This document shows, one piece after another, positions 31,314-40,693 of a stretch of 64,000 nt of DNA (position 1 is the stretch's first letter; every line of letters starts with the position of its first letter). The DNA is from JAYQKL01 sp038142705. Its GTDB lineage: Bacteria > Pseudomonadota > Alphaproteobacteria > RS24. The position numbers were made by a program, and so were the translations under genes. The notes below the pieces were generated by a model. It saw nothing but the letters and a program-made list of their open reading frames with translations, had not been told where the DNA came from and searched no databases. The DNA lies in NCBI GenBank assembly GCA_965217015.1, contig OZ244224.1, positions 124,001-188,000 of the forward strand, given 5' to 3'.

Positions 31314-33359
31314 ATGAGTAAACATGCAGATTTTATTTTAGAGCTTTATTCCGAAGAAATTCCAGCTGGTATGCAGGCTCGTGCCGCCGCAGATTTAGCG
31401 CGTGCGCTGGGGGATATTTTGTCTCTAAATGGGGTTGAGCTGAATAATCCTGATGCCTTGAAAACCTATTTTGCGCCGCAGCGTCTGGCGGTCATGATTT
31501 ATGATTTGCCACTTAGCACTGAGGACCAAAAAATTGAGAAAAAAGGCCCTAAGCTGGACGCGCCTGAAAAAGCGATTGAAGGGTTTTTGCGGGCAAATGG
31601 GCTGGAGAATACGGACGGCTTGCGGGTTGAAAGCCACCCTAAGGGTGAGTTTTATATTTTAGAAAACACGCAGAAGGGCCAGGCGCTAGCGGATATTTTT
31701 GCCGCGGCATTGCCAGATGTGATTGCTGGTTTTAGCTGGCCAAAATCCATGCGCTGGGGTCGTGGAAAATTGCGTTGGGTGCGCCCTTTGCGGGCCATTT
31801 TATGCCGCTTTAATGGTGATGTTGTCCCGTTTGAGATAGATGGGTTGCGCGCAGATGGTCATACTTATGGGCATCGCTTTATGGCACCTGACGCGATAGA
31901 AATTAAGCAGCCGCAAGATTATGTGTCATTGCTTGAAAAAGCCTATGTGCAAGTGGACCCGCAATTGCGGCGCGCAGATATTGTGCGCCAAGCTCAGGAT
32001 TTAGCCCAAGCCCAAGGGTTAGAACTGGTCGAGGACGCTGCATTGGAAATGGAAACAACAGGGCTGGTGGAATGGCCGGTTTGTTTGATGGGGCGCATTG
32101 ATGATGCTTTTATGGAAGTGCCAGATGAGGTGCTGACTTCGGTTATGCGCACGCATCAAAAATATTTCACTGTGCAGGACAGCCAAACTGGCAAGCTTGC
32201 GCCTTATTTTATCACGGTTGCGAATATGGTGACAAAAGATAAGGGCGCGGCGATTATCAATGGTAATGAACGGGTGTTGCGTGCGCGTTTGGCCGATGGA
32301 AAATTTTTCTGGGATAAAGACCGCGAGACTTCTTTGCAAGACCGTTTGCCTGAATTGGAGAAAATTGTTTTCCATGCCAAATTAGGCTCAGTGCGCGAAA
32401 AAACCCAGCGCATGTCAGGCTTGGCGCAAGGCATTGCTGCTCAAATGGGCGCTAAGCCAGATGTGGCCGCTCAAGCGGCGGAATTATCAAAAGCCGATTT
32501 GGTTTCGGGCATGGTTTATGAATTCCCTGAATTGCAAGGTATCATGGGCGGCTATTATGCTGATAATGCAGAGCTGGGCGTGGCAATACGCGACCATTAT
32601 AAGCCGCTTGGCCCGTCAGATGCGATACCTGAAACCCGCGAAGGGTGCGTGGTTGCGCTGGCCGATAAAATTGATACGCTCACCGGCTTTTGGTCGATTG
32701 ATGAAAAACCAACAGGCTCGAAAGACCCTTATGCTTTGCGCCGTGCTGCCTTAGGGGTTATCCGTATTTTGGTTGAGACCTCAAGCCGTTTATCCTTGTC
32801 TGACTTATTTGAAAAAGGCTTTAGTGCGCATGGCCAAGAAGATAGCCACGCTTTGACGCAAAGCCTTGCCGATTTTGTTGGCAGGCGATTGCGGGTTTAT
32901 TTGCGCGATAAAGAAAATATTGCACATGATATTGTTGATGCTGTCTTTGCGCAATCAGCAGATGATGTGGTGGATTTGGTCGCCCGTGCCAAAGCGCTTG
33001 CTGGTTTTCTGGCTGGCGACGATGGACAAAACCTCCTAGCGGCTTTCCGCCGAGCGCATGGGATTTTGAGTAAGTCAGACCATAAGTCAGGCGCGATTGA
33101 TAAGTCGCTTTTGCGTGATAAGGCAGAAAAAGAACTGCACCAAGCGATTGAGACGATTAAGACGGTTGATATTGGCGATTATGATTCCTTTGCCGCATAT
33201 TTAGATAATTTATCGACATTGCGCGCACCTGTAGATGCGTTTTTTGAAAATGTGATGGTGAATGATGAAAACGCCGAGATTCGGCAGAATCGTTTTAATT
33301 TGCTCGTGGCGCTTGTTGATAAAATGCAATTTGCGGCTCGTTTTGATTGTATTGAATAG
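31314..33359 (+). CDS. glyS: glycyl-tRNA synthetase beta subunit
   Basis: The tRNA-binding subunit of GlyRS, 681 residues. The opening DFILELYSEEIPAGMQARAA, the SWPKSMRWG stretch, ALADKIDTLTGFW in the HD-like region and the C-terminal FFENVMVNDENAEIRQNRFNLL anticodon-binding segment are diagnostic. A GTG at 31305 would overlap glyQ by eight bases with a badly spaced ribosome site; ATG 31314, one base after the glyQ stop, is preferred. It precedes ppdK by eight bases. Confidence 0.96.
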   Translation: MSKHADFILELYSEEIPAGMQARAAADLARALGDILSLNGVELNNPDALKTYFAPQRLAVMIYDLPLSTEDQKIEKKGPKLDAPEKAIEGFLRANGLENTDGLRVESHPKGEFYILENTQKGQALADIFAAALPDVIAGFSWPKSMRWGRGKLRWVRPLRAILCRFNGDVVPFEIDGLRADGHTYGHRFMAPDAIEIKQPQDYVSLLEKAYVQVDPQLRRADIVRQAQDLAQAQGLELVEDAALEMETTGLVEWPVCLMGRIDDAFMEVPDEVLTSVMRTHQKYFTVQDSQTGKLAPYFITVANMVTKDKGAAIINGNERVLRARLADGKFFWDKDRETSLQDRLPELEKIVFHAKLGSVREKTQRMSGLAQGIAAQMGAKPDVAAQAAELSKADLVSGMVYEFPELQGIMGGYYADNAELGVAIRDHYKPLGPSDAIPETREGCVVALADKIDTLTGFWSIDEKPTGSKDPYALRRAALGVIRILVETSSRLSLSDLFEKGFSAHGQEDSHALTQSLADFVGRRLRVYLRDKENIAHDIVDAVFAQSADDVVDLVARAKALAGFLAGDDGQNLLAAFRRAHGILSKSDHKSGAIDKSLLRDKAEKELHQAIETIKTVDIGDYDSFAAYLDNLSTLRAPVDAFFENVMVNDENAEIRQNRFNLLVALVDKMQFAARFDCIE

Positions 33360-33367
33360 GATTTTAC

Positions 33368-36037
33368 ATGTCAGAAACAAAATGGGTTTATGGATTTGGC
33401 GATGGGGCAGCTGAAGGCACTGTCGAAATGAAAGACCTGCTTGGGGGCAAAGGGGCGAATTTGGCAGAAATGTGCCGCTTAGGTTTGCCCGTGCCGCCCG
33501 GTTTAACCATCACCACGCAAGTTTGTAATGCGTTTTATGATAATGACCGAAATTATCCCGATGGTCTTGAGGCGCAGGTGCATGACGCGATTGCTAAAGT
33601 AGGTGCGCAAGTGGGCGCGGTTTTTGGCGATGAAAAAAATCCATTATTGGTCTCAGTGCGCTCAGGGGCGAGAGCCTCTATGCCTGGCATGATGGACACA
33701 GTTCTTAATCTTGGATTGAATGACATAACCGTCGCTGGTCTGGCGCAAAAAGCTAATGATGAGCGTTTTGCTTGGGACAGCTATCGCCGGTTTATCCAAA
33801 TGTATTCTGATGTGGTTCTTGGGGTTGGCCATGACCATTTTGAGGAAATTTTGGACGATTATAAGTTGCAGGAAAATTTTTCGTCGGACACAGATTTAGA
33901 CGCTAGCGACTGGCAACATATTGTTTCGCTTTATAAAGCGCGTGTGGAAGAAGTATATGGTCAGGCGTTTCCTCAAAATGTGATGGAGCAGCTTTGGGGT
34001 GCGATTGGTGCGGTTTTTGGTTCATGGCGCAATGCGCGGGCTGAAACTTATCGCCGATTGAATAATATTCCCGAAAGCTGGGGAACTGCGGTTAATGTGC
34101 AGGCGATGGTGTTTGGTAATTTGGGCACAACATCGGCAACAGGTGTTGCCTTTACCCGTAATCCATCAACTGGCGAGAACGCCTATTATGGCGAGTTTTT
34201 AATCAATGCGCAGGGTGAAGATGTGGTGGCAGGTATTCGAACGCCGCAACACTTAACCAAGCAGGCGCGGGAAGAAGCTGGCGCCACAGCTCCGAGCATG
34301 GAAGAGGCAATGCCATCAGTTTATGGTGAGCTGATTGCGGTTTTTGACCGGCTGGAATCGCATTATCGCGATATGCAGGATATTGAATTCACAGTGCAGG
34401 AAGAAAAGCTCTGGATGTTGCAAACCCGTTCGGGCAAGCGCACCACGAAAGCGGCATTGAAAATCGCGGTGGAAATGGTTGAAGAGGGGTTGATTAGTAA
34501 AGAAGAGGCGATTGGGCGTATCGACCCGATGGCGCTTGACCAGCTTTTGCACCCGATGCTGGACCCTAATGTTGAGACCGATATTATTGCGACAGGCTTG
34601 CCCGCGTCACCGGGGGCAGCAAGTGGTGAGGTGGTGTTTACGGCTGATGAGGCTGAAGCCTTAAAAGAGCAGGGTAAAGATGTCATTTTGGTGCGCATGG
34701 AAACCAGTCCAGAAGATATTCATGGTATGCATGCGGCGGTTGGTATTTTGACCTCACGCGGTGGCATGACCAGCCATGCGGCGGTGGTTGCGCGGGGCAT
34801 GGGGCGGCCATGTGTGTCTGGTGCTGGCACGGTGCGTATTAATATGCAAGAGCAGGTTTTCACCGTATCCGGACGCGAAGTTAAAAAGGGCGAAATTATT
34901 ACAATTGATGGCGGTAATGGGCGTGTGATGGCAGGCTCGGTGCCGACATTGCAACCTGAATTATCGGGTGATTTTGCCCAGCTTATGTCTTGGGCAGATA
35001 GTCACCGCAGAATGCGCGTGCGCACTAATGCGGAAACGCCAGTGGACGCGGAAACGGCGATTAAATTTGGCGCAGAGGGGATTGGCCTTTGCCGCACCGA
35101 GCATATGTTTTTTGATGCTGAGCGTATTTTGCATGTGCGCCAAATGATTTTGGCCGAAAGCAGTGAAGGGCGAGAGGCGCCTCTTGCTGAGATTTTACCA
35201 ATGCAGCGCCAGGATTTTGTTGATTTATTCACCATTATGGCGGGTCGGCCTGTCAATATCCGCTTGCTGGACCCACCTTTACACGAGTTCTTGCCACAAA
35301 CAGAGCAAGAGCAAGCAGCGATGGCTGAAGCAAGCGGCTTGGATTTAGCGCATATCCAAACCCGTGTGGCAGAATTGGCTGAAGTGAACCCAATGCTCGG
35401 GCATCGCGGCTGCCGGATTGGGCTGACCTATCCTGAAATTTATGAAATGCAGATGCGCGCCATTATTGAGGCGGCGGCGCAGGTGCAAAAAAATGGTCAA
35501 GACGGCGTGAAGCTTGAGATTATGATTCCCCTTGTGGCTGATGCAAAAGAGCTTGAAATTCTAGCGGCAAGACTAACCAAGCTTGCTGATGAGGTGATGG
35601 CCACAGCAGGCCAGACGGTTGAATATCAAATTGGCACCATGATAGAATTGCCACGCGCCGCCTTGCAAGCCAAAGAAATTGCCCGCACGGCGGAATATTT
35701 TTCTTTCGGCACCAATGATTTGACGCAAACTACTTTTGGTATTAGCCGCGATGATGCGGCGACTTTTTTGTCCCCTTACTTGCAAAAGGGAATTATCGAG
35801 CAAGATCCTTTTGTGACATTAGACCAAAAAGGCGTTGGGGCTTTGGTGCAAATTGCCAGCGAGGCTGGTCGCGAAACGCGGCCTGATATTAAACTGGGTA
35901 TTTGTGGTGAGCATGGCGGGGATCCGGCATCTATCACATTTTGTGAAAGTTTGGGGCTGGATTATGTTTCTTGTTCCCCCTATCGTGTGCCCATAGCCCG
36001 TCTTGCGGCGGCGCAGGCCGCGCTTAAAAAAGCGTAA
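33368..36037 (+). CDS. ppdK: pyruvate, phosphate dikinase
   Basis: Interconverts pyruvate + ATP + phosphate and PEP + AMP + pyrophosphate. The 889-residue protein has the N-terminal ATP-grasp region (LLGGKGANLAEMCRLG), the swivelling phosphohistidine domain with H470 in GGMTSHAAVVARGMGRP, and the C-terminal PEP/pyruvate barrel with GTNDLTQTTFGISRDD and C846 in GICGEHGGDP. The length is standard. Together with tkt-gap-pgk-fba downstream it supports gluconeogenic or reversible glycolytic flux. It ends the glyQ-glyS-ppdK run. Confidence 0.97.
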   Translation: MSETKWVYGFGDGAAEGTVEMKDLLGGKGANLAEMCRLGLPVPPGLTITTQVCNAFYDNDRNYPDGLEAQVHDAIAKVGAQVGAVFGDEKNPLLVSVRSGARASMPGMMDTVLNLGLNDITVAGLAQKANDERFAWDSYRRFIQMYSDVVLGVGHDHFEEILDDYKLQENFSSDTDLDASDWQHIVSLYKARVEEVYGQAFPQNVMEQLWGAIGAVFGSWRNARAETYRRLNNIPESWGTAVNVQAMVFGNLGTTSATGVAFTRNPSTGENAYYGEFLINAQGEDVVAGIRTPQHLTKQAREEAGATAPSMEEAMPSVYGELIAVFDRLESHYRDMQDIEFTVQEEKLWMLQTRSGKRTTKAALKIAVEMVEEGLISKEEAIGRIDPMALDQLLHPMLDPNVETDIIATGLPASPGAASGEVVFTADEAEALKEQGKDVILVRMETSPEDIHGMHAAVGILTSRGGMTSHAAVVARGMGRPCVSGAGTVRINMQEQVFTVSGREVKKGEIITIDGGNGRVMAGSVPTLQPELSGDFAQLMSWADSHRRMRVRTNAETPVDAETAIKFGAEGIGLCRTEHMFFDAERILHVRQMILAESSEGREAPLAEILPMQRQDFVDLFTIMAGRPVNIRLLDPPLHEFLPQTEQEQAAMAEASGLDLAHIQTRVAELAEVNPMLGHRGCRIGLTYPEIYEMQMRAIIEAAAQVQKNGQDGVKLEIMIPLVADAKELEILAARLTKLADEVMATAGQTVEYQIGTMIELPRAALQAKEIARTAEYFSFGTNDLTQTTFGISRDDAATFLSPYLQKGIIEQDPFVTLDQKGVGALVQIASEAGRETRPDIKLGICGEHGGDPASITFCESLGLDYVSCSPYRVPIARLAAAQAALKKA

Positions 36038-36055
36038 AGCGTCTTTGTATCCTTG

Positions 36056-36070
36056 TTAACTTTGTCTTAA
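36056..36070 (+). promoter_or_regulatory. candidate CtrA-binding site
   Basis: TTAA (36056-36059), seven bases, TTAA (36067-36070) fits the CtrA consensus TTAA-N7-TTAA exactly. It lies about 120 bp upstream of the SleB-type wall hydrolase gene. CtrA controls cell-cycle and envelope genes in many Alphaproteobacteria. Confidence 0.5.
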
Positions 36071-36134
36071 GTGGTTTCGATTAGGCTTGCCAAATCAGGT
36101 GAAAAGCTTATATAAGTGTGTAGTATCAAGCACC

Positions 36135-36174
36135 ATATATAGTGTTCTTATGGATTAAAATTCTATATATAGTG
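36135..36174 (+). repeat. two ATATATAGTG direct repeats, 30 bp apart
   Basis: ATATATAGTG occurs at 36135-36144 and 36165-36174, a 30-bp offset or about three helical turns; a degraded form (ATATAAGTG) is at 36110-36118. All lie in the promoter of the wall hydrolase gene, the second copy 17 bases before its start. They may be operator sites or duplicated promoter elements. Confidence 0.4.
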
Positions 36175-36190
36175 CTGGTGGGAGATGAAT

Positions 36191-36973
36191 ATGCGATTAT
36201 TGCTGGAATGGTTAGGCATACGCGCCATGTTGGGAGGCTATATTGCGCGCCAGAAATGGCGGGCGATGGCAGTCGTCACCCCTGTGCTGGCATTGTTTGT
36301 GCTGGTCGTCTATAGCTCAACTTCGTCTGTTGTGGCAGATCTAAACGAAGTCTATCGCTTTTCTGCTGCGACCACGCTTTCTGATATGAAACAAACCCGC
36401 CAATCCGCGCCGCTGTTTAAGCTGGTGAGAGAAAATGGCGTAGAGCGCATCGTTGCAACACTTAATGCGCCAAAAACCTTTGCCGTAAAAAACAGCTCTC
36501 AAGAAAAGGGTGAGAACTTCCAACAAGCGCGTCATTGTTTGGCACAAGCCATGTATTTTGAAGCGCGCAGTGAGCCGATTGAGGGCTGGCAGGCTGTCGG
36601 CGATGTTGTGATCAATCGTGTGCGCGACCAGCGCTATCCCAACACGGTTTGTGATGTGGTTTTTCAAGGTGAGTTCCGCCGCCATAATTGCCAATTCTCA
36701 TTTGCCTGTGACGGGCGTTCTGACCGCGCCTATAATAAAAGCTTCTGGCAACAGGCTTATGATTTAGCAGGTGAGCTGCTCATTAAAGGGTCAGACTCTG
36801 AGGTTGCTGGTATTGCCACGCATTACCATGCTGATTATGTGGCACCGAAATGGTCTGTTCATATGCAACCAATCACCAAAATTGGCCGTCATATTTTTTA
36901 TGTTGAAGATGAAGGGGGGCGCAAACCTTTGCCGCTTGCCCGCCCGCAGCGTAAAGCTGAAAATAATCTCTAA
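36191..36973 (+). CDS. cell wall hydrolase, SleB family
   Basis: A 260-residue protein with a short cytoplasmic tail, one membrane helix (about 26-41) and a C-terminal hydrolase domain of the SleB/CwlJ type from about residue 113. The likely catalytic glutamate is E124 in AQAMYFEARSEPIEGW; VVINRVRDQRYPNTVCDVVF, CQFSFACDGRSD and ATHYHADYVAPKW follow. These domains act on peptidoglycan, probably as glycosidases. ATG 36185 abuts the GGGAG ribosome site, so ATG 36191, six bases after it, is preferred. It is convergent with nadC. A CtrA-like site upstream suggests cell-cycle control. Confidence 0.9.
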   Translation: MRLLLEWLGIRAMLGGYIARQKWRAMAVVTPVLALFVLVVYSSTSSVVADLNEVYRFSAATTLSDMKQTRQSAPLFKLVRENGVERIVATLNAPKTFAVKNSSQEKGENFQQARHCLAQAMYFEARSEPIEGWQAVGDVVINRVRDQRYPNTVCDVVFQGEFRRHNCQFSFACDGRSDRAYNKSFWQQAYDLAGELLIKGSDSEVAGIATHYHADYVAPKWSVHMQPITKIGRHIFYVEDEGGRKPLPLARPQRKAENNL

Positions 36974-36976
36974 AGC

Positions 36977-37843
36977 TTACAGGCTGATTTCAAAATCCAG
37001 TCCAAGATCCAGACAAGGTGCTGAATGTGTCAGGCGCCCGACGGAGATATAATCAACGCCGGTTTCGGCAATCGCTTTTACAGTTTCCAAAGACACATTG
37101 CCCGAAGCCTCTGCAGCGGCGCGGCCCTTAATGATGTGCATGGCCTCGCGCAGTGTTTCAGGCGGCATATTATCCAGCAATACAGCTTGCGCACCGGCAT
37201 TGAGCGCTTCTTCTAATTGCGCCAGCGTATCGACCTCAATTTCAACCCGCACCATATGCCCGGCACCTGCCAGCGCAGCTTTAACAGCTGCCGCGACACC
37301 GCCCGCAACGGCAATATGGTTATCTTTAATCAAAACCCCATCATCAAGGCCAAAACGATGATTAACGCCACCACCACAACGCACAGCGTATTTTTCAAGT
37401 GCGCGCATATTGGGTGTGGTTTTGCGGGTGCAAGTGATGCGCGCTTGTGTGCCTTTAATCGCATCGACATAAGCACGGGTGAGCGAAGCAATGCCAGATA
37501 AATGCCCAAGATAATTTAAGGCCACGCGTTCAGCCGCCAGAACGGCTCGACCATTGCCCTGAATCTGGAGAACCGTGTCGCCAGCCGTTAGGTTTTGGCC
37601 ATCTTGTTTAACCGCTTTGAGTTCAATCGAGGGATCGCATTTTTGGAAAGCCTGCATGGCAAGGTCAAGACCTGCCAGCACACCATTTTGGCGCGCAGCA
37701 ATCACACCTTTTGCTTGCGCGGTTTTTGGTACAACCAATTGCGAAGTGATGTCACCCGCTCGCCCAAAATCTTCAGCTAAAGCGGTTTCGACAGCCTGTT
37801 GGACAAGCAATGAAGGAAGCGGTGTGATTGATATATCAGACAT
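36977..37843 (-). CDS. nadC: nicotinate-nucleotide diphosphorylase (carboxylating)
   Basis: Quinolinate phosphoribosyltransferase: forms nicotinate mononucleotide from quinolinate and PRPP. The 288-residue protein has the conserved ALNYLGHLSGIASLTR, CTRKTTPNMRALEKYAVRCGGGVNHR and IKDNHI segments, an EVDTL strand and the C-terminal VDYISVGRLTHS. It is the last gene of nadA-nadB-nadC; its start overlaps the nadB stop as TAATG. Its stop is three bases from that of the converging wall hydrolase. Confidence 0.97.
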   Translation of the reverse strand: MSDISITPLPSLLVQQAVETALAEDFGRAGDITSQLVVPKTAQAKGVIAARQNGVLAGLDLAMQAFQKCDPSIELKAVKQDGQNLTAGDTVLQIQGNGRAVLAAERVALNYLGHLSGIASLTRAYVDAIKGTQARITCTRKTTPNMRALEKYAVRCGGGVNHRFGLDDGVLIKDNHIAVAGGVAAAVKAALAGAGHMVRVEIEVDTLAQLEEALNAGAQAVLLDNMPPETLREAMHIIKGRAAAEASGNVSLETVKAIAETGVDYISVGRLTHSAPCLDLGLDFEISL

Positions 37844-39471
37844 TATTGACCTGTCATTTTCTCTTGAATATGGGGGGAAGGGCTATCCATTAACGCTTTG
37901 TCAGCAATTTCCTGCGCTTGCGTCAAGGTCATAAAATTGCGTGATGTATCAGGTTTTTTCAACGGAAAATCTGTTCGATAATGCCCGCCACGGCTTTCCT
38001 CGCGTGCCAGTGCCGCGCTTGTCATCATCAAAGCTGTCATGGTCATATTTGCCAATGGCGCAACACCTGCGCTGATGCGGTCTAGTCGTTTAATGGTCGC
38101 CAATGCTTTTATCAATCCCTCACGATTGCGCATCACGCCTACATGCTGGCTCATCGTATTACGCAATTCTGTAATGGCTTGGGGTAAATTCACTTCTGGC
38201 TCGTTCAAATCTGTTTTGGCAGGCTCGGGTGCGGTAATGGCTTTAATTGGCACTGTATTGTCAATGCTCAATGCGATACGCGCGCCAAACACAATCGCTT
38301 CAAGCAGCGAGTTGCTGGCAAGGCGGTTGGCGCCATGTGCGCCAGTGGCGGCCACTTCTCCGCAGGCCCATAAGCCGGGCAGTGAGGTGCAGCCATATTC
38401 ATCAACTTTTATGCCGCCCATATGATAATGCGCCGCAGGGGCAACGGGCAAAGCTTCGCGGCTTGGGTCGATGCCCGCTTGTTGGCAATAGCCATAAACA
38501 GTCGGGAAGCGCGTTGCCAGCATCTCAGCTAAGCTAGGGTTTGTGCCTGTGCGCAAGTCAAGTTTGACACTGCCGGTTTTTTCAATCTCATCAAAAACCG
38601 CCCGTGCGACAATATCGCGTGGGGCAAGCTCTGCATCAGGGTGAATATCTGGCATGAACCGCACGCCCTGCGCATTTATCAATTGCGCCCCTTCGCCGCG
38701 CAAGGCTTCTGTTGCGAGTGGGGCAGGGTCGCCCATGCCTGCAAATGCTGTTGGGTGGAATTGCACAAATTCAGCATCAGCTATGACTGCGCCTGCGCGT
38801 GCGGCCATGGCAATGGCTTCGCCCTTGGCAAAGACAGGATTTGTGGTGGTGGCGTATAAATATCCCGCACCGCCACAAGCAAGAATTACGGCGCGTGCTT
38901 TGATGAGCATGGGGCTGCTATAACCATGTTGATTGACGGGGCGGGCAAAGACACCCACCACGCGACCATCTTCAATGGCTAATTCATAGGCTGAAAAGCC
39001 AACTAATTTTCTGATAGAAGGGCTGTCAGTTGCGCGTTTGCCTAATGCGGACATAATCTCGCGGCCTGCGCGGTCACCCTGCACCCCAACAATACGGTGG
39101 CGTGAATGCGCGGCTTCGCGCCCAAGTTTTAATTGTCCGGCGGCATCGCGGTCAAAAGGCACACCAAAAGCGATGAGGTCGTTTATGCGGGCTTTTGATT
39201 CCTCTGCCAATATTCGGGCAATTTTTTCATCTACCAAGCCATCACCCGCTTTCATGGTGTCAGCAATATGTAAATCTGCATGGTCGTCTTTTCCCAAAGC
39301 GGCGGCGATGCCGCCTTGCGCCCAAGCACTCGCGCTGTTTTTTTTAGGCTTATCTGCGGCCATGACAGTCACTTGCCGATGGGCAAGTTTGAGGGCTGTG
39401 AAAAGCCCCGCCAGGCCTGCCCCAACAATCAGGACATCACCAGCATCAATAATATTTGGAGTCTGCACCAT
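37843..39471 (-). CDS. nadB: L-aspartate oxidase
   Basis: Oxidises L-aspartate to iminoaspartate with FAD, the first step of de novo NAD synthesis. The 542-residue protein shows the dinucleotide motif VLIVGAGLAGLFTALKLA, SAWAQGGIAAAL, the substrate-binding HSRHRIVGVQGDRAG and the CGEVAATGAHGANRLASNSL segment. The frame is open to 39504, but ATG 39471 begins close to the FAD motif, follows a GGGG site and avoids overlapping nadA. It lies between nadA and nadC. Confidence 0.96.
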   Translation of the reverse strand: MVQTPNIIDAGDVLIVGAGLAGLFTALKLAHRQVTVMAADKPKKNSASAWAQGGIAAALGKDDHADLHIADTMKAGDGLVDEKIARILAEESKARINDLIAFGVPFDRDAAGQLKLGREAAHSRHRIVGVQGDRAGREIMSALGKRATDSPSIRKLVGFSAYELAIEDGRVVGVFARPVNQHGYSSPMLIKARAVILACGGAGYLYATTTNPVFAKGEAIAMAARAGAVIADAEFVQFHPTAFAGMGDPAPLATEALRGEGAQLINAQGVRFMPDIHPDAELAPRDIVARAVFDEIEKTGSVKLDLRTGTNPSLAEMLATRFPTVYGYCQQAGIDPSREALPVAPAAHYHMGGIKVDEYGCTSLPGLWACGEVAATGAHGANRLASNSLLEAIVFGARIALSIDNTVPIKAITAPEPAKTDLNEPEVNLPQAITELRNTMSQHVGVMRNREGLIKALATIKRLDRISAGVAPLANMTMTALMMTSAALAREESRGGHYRTDFPLKKPDTSRNFMTLTQAQEIADKALMDSPSPHIQEKMTGQ

Positions 39472-39487
39472 GTTTGCCCCGCAAAGC

Positions 39488-40567
39488 CTATTGGCTGAGC
39501 GCAATCATCCGTTCAACAGCTTGGCGCGCGGCTTCGGCCACATCACTATCTACAAAAATTTCTTCCTGCTCTTCCACCAGTGCTTCTAAAATTTTGGGGA
39601 GGGTGATTTTTTTCATATGCGGGCAAAGATTGCACGGGCGCACGAAATTAACATTTGGGTTTTCAACCGCAACATTGTCGCTCATTGAGCATTCGGTCAC
39701 CATCAGCACTTTTTCAGGTTGCTGGTCTTGCACCCATTTAATCATGCCAGAGGTTGAGCCTGAAAAGTCAGAAACATCAACAACTTCAGGTGGGCATTCT
39801 GGGTGCGCAATCACGACAAGGCCCGGATCATTTTCGCGATAGGTGCGAATTTCTTCTGCGGTAAATTGTTCATGAACCTCGCAGCGCCCTTTCCATGCAA
39901 TCACTTCAATATCGGTTTCTTTGGCGATATTTTGTGCCAAAAATTCATCAGGAATACACAAAACTTTATCGCTGTTAAATTCTTTGGCGATGGCATTGAC
40001 AACTTTTACGGCGTTGGAAGAGGTGCAACACACATCACTTTCAGCTTTCACTTCGGCAGATGTATTGACATAAGTCACGATTGGCACACCCGGATATGCC
40101 TCGCGCAGGGCGCGCACATCAGCGCCGGTAATGCTTTCAGCGAGCGAACAGCCAGCCCCCATATCGGGTATCAGAACTTTTTTGTCTGGATTGAGCAGCT
40201 TCGAGGTTTCCGCCATAAAATGCACACCGCATTGAATGATGATGTCACCTTCAGCGCGGGCGGCTTCGCGGGCAAGTTGTAAACTGTCCCCAACCACATC
40301 AGCTACGCAATGAAAAATTTCAGGGGTTTGATAATTATGCGCCAGAATCACAGCGTTTTTTTGCTTTTTCAGCTCATTAATGGCTTTGATATAAGGCGCG
40401 AAAAATGGCCACTCAACTGAAGGTATCACCGATTTCACACGCTCATAGAGTGGTGACATTTCTGTCTCCAACGCGGCAGAATACTCAATCCCCATTTGGT
40501 CTAAAATCGCTTGGGCAGTGTTGCCAAGTGAAGCAGGGTTGAGTGATTGTGTCCCCTCATTACTCAT
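39488..40567 (-). CDS. nadA: quinolinate synthase A
   Basis: Condenses iminoaspartate with dihydroxyacetone phosphate to quinolinate using a 4Fe-4S cluster. The 359-residue protein has three candidate ligand cysteines: in IIQCGVHFMAET, DVCCTSSNA and NLCPHMKK. The repeated substrate-binding features AVILAHNYQTPEIFH and MGAGCSLAESI are present. A GGAGAAG ribosome site precedes the ATG. It is the first gene of the nadA-nadB-nadC operon. Confidence 0.96.
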   Translation of the reverse strand: MSNEGTQSLNPASLGNTAQAILDQMGIEYSAALETEMSPLYERVKSVIPSVEWPFFAPYIKAINELKKQKNAVILAHNYQTPEIFHCVADVVGDSLQLAREAARAEGDIIIQCGVHFMAETSKLLNPDKKVLIPDMGAGCSLAESITGADVRALREAYPGVPIVTYVNTSAEVKAESDVCCTSSNAVKVVNAIAKEFNSDKVLCIPDEFLAQNIAKETDIEVIAWKGRCEVHEQFTAEEIRTYRENDPGLVVIAHPECPPEVVDVSDFSGSTSGMIKWVQDQQPEKVLMVTECSMSDNVAVENPNVNFVRPCNLCPHMKKITLPKILEALVEEQEEIFVDSDVAEAARQAVERMIALSQ

Positions 40568-40693
40568 TTAATCTTCTCCATGTGAGAAATTTATTAAAAA
40601 AGCGAAATTCCAGCTTTCAATTCAATAGGTGGCTAATATATGGCGCAATACAGGGCTTTGGCAAGCTCCAGATGCGGGTTTTCGGTCGCAGGG

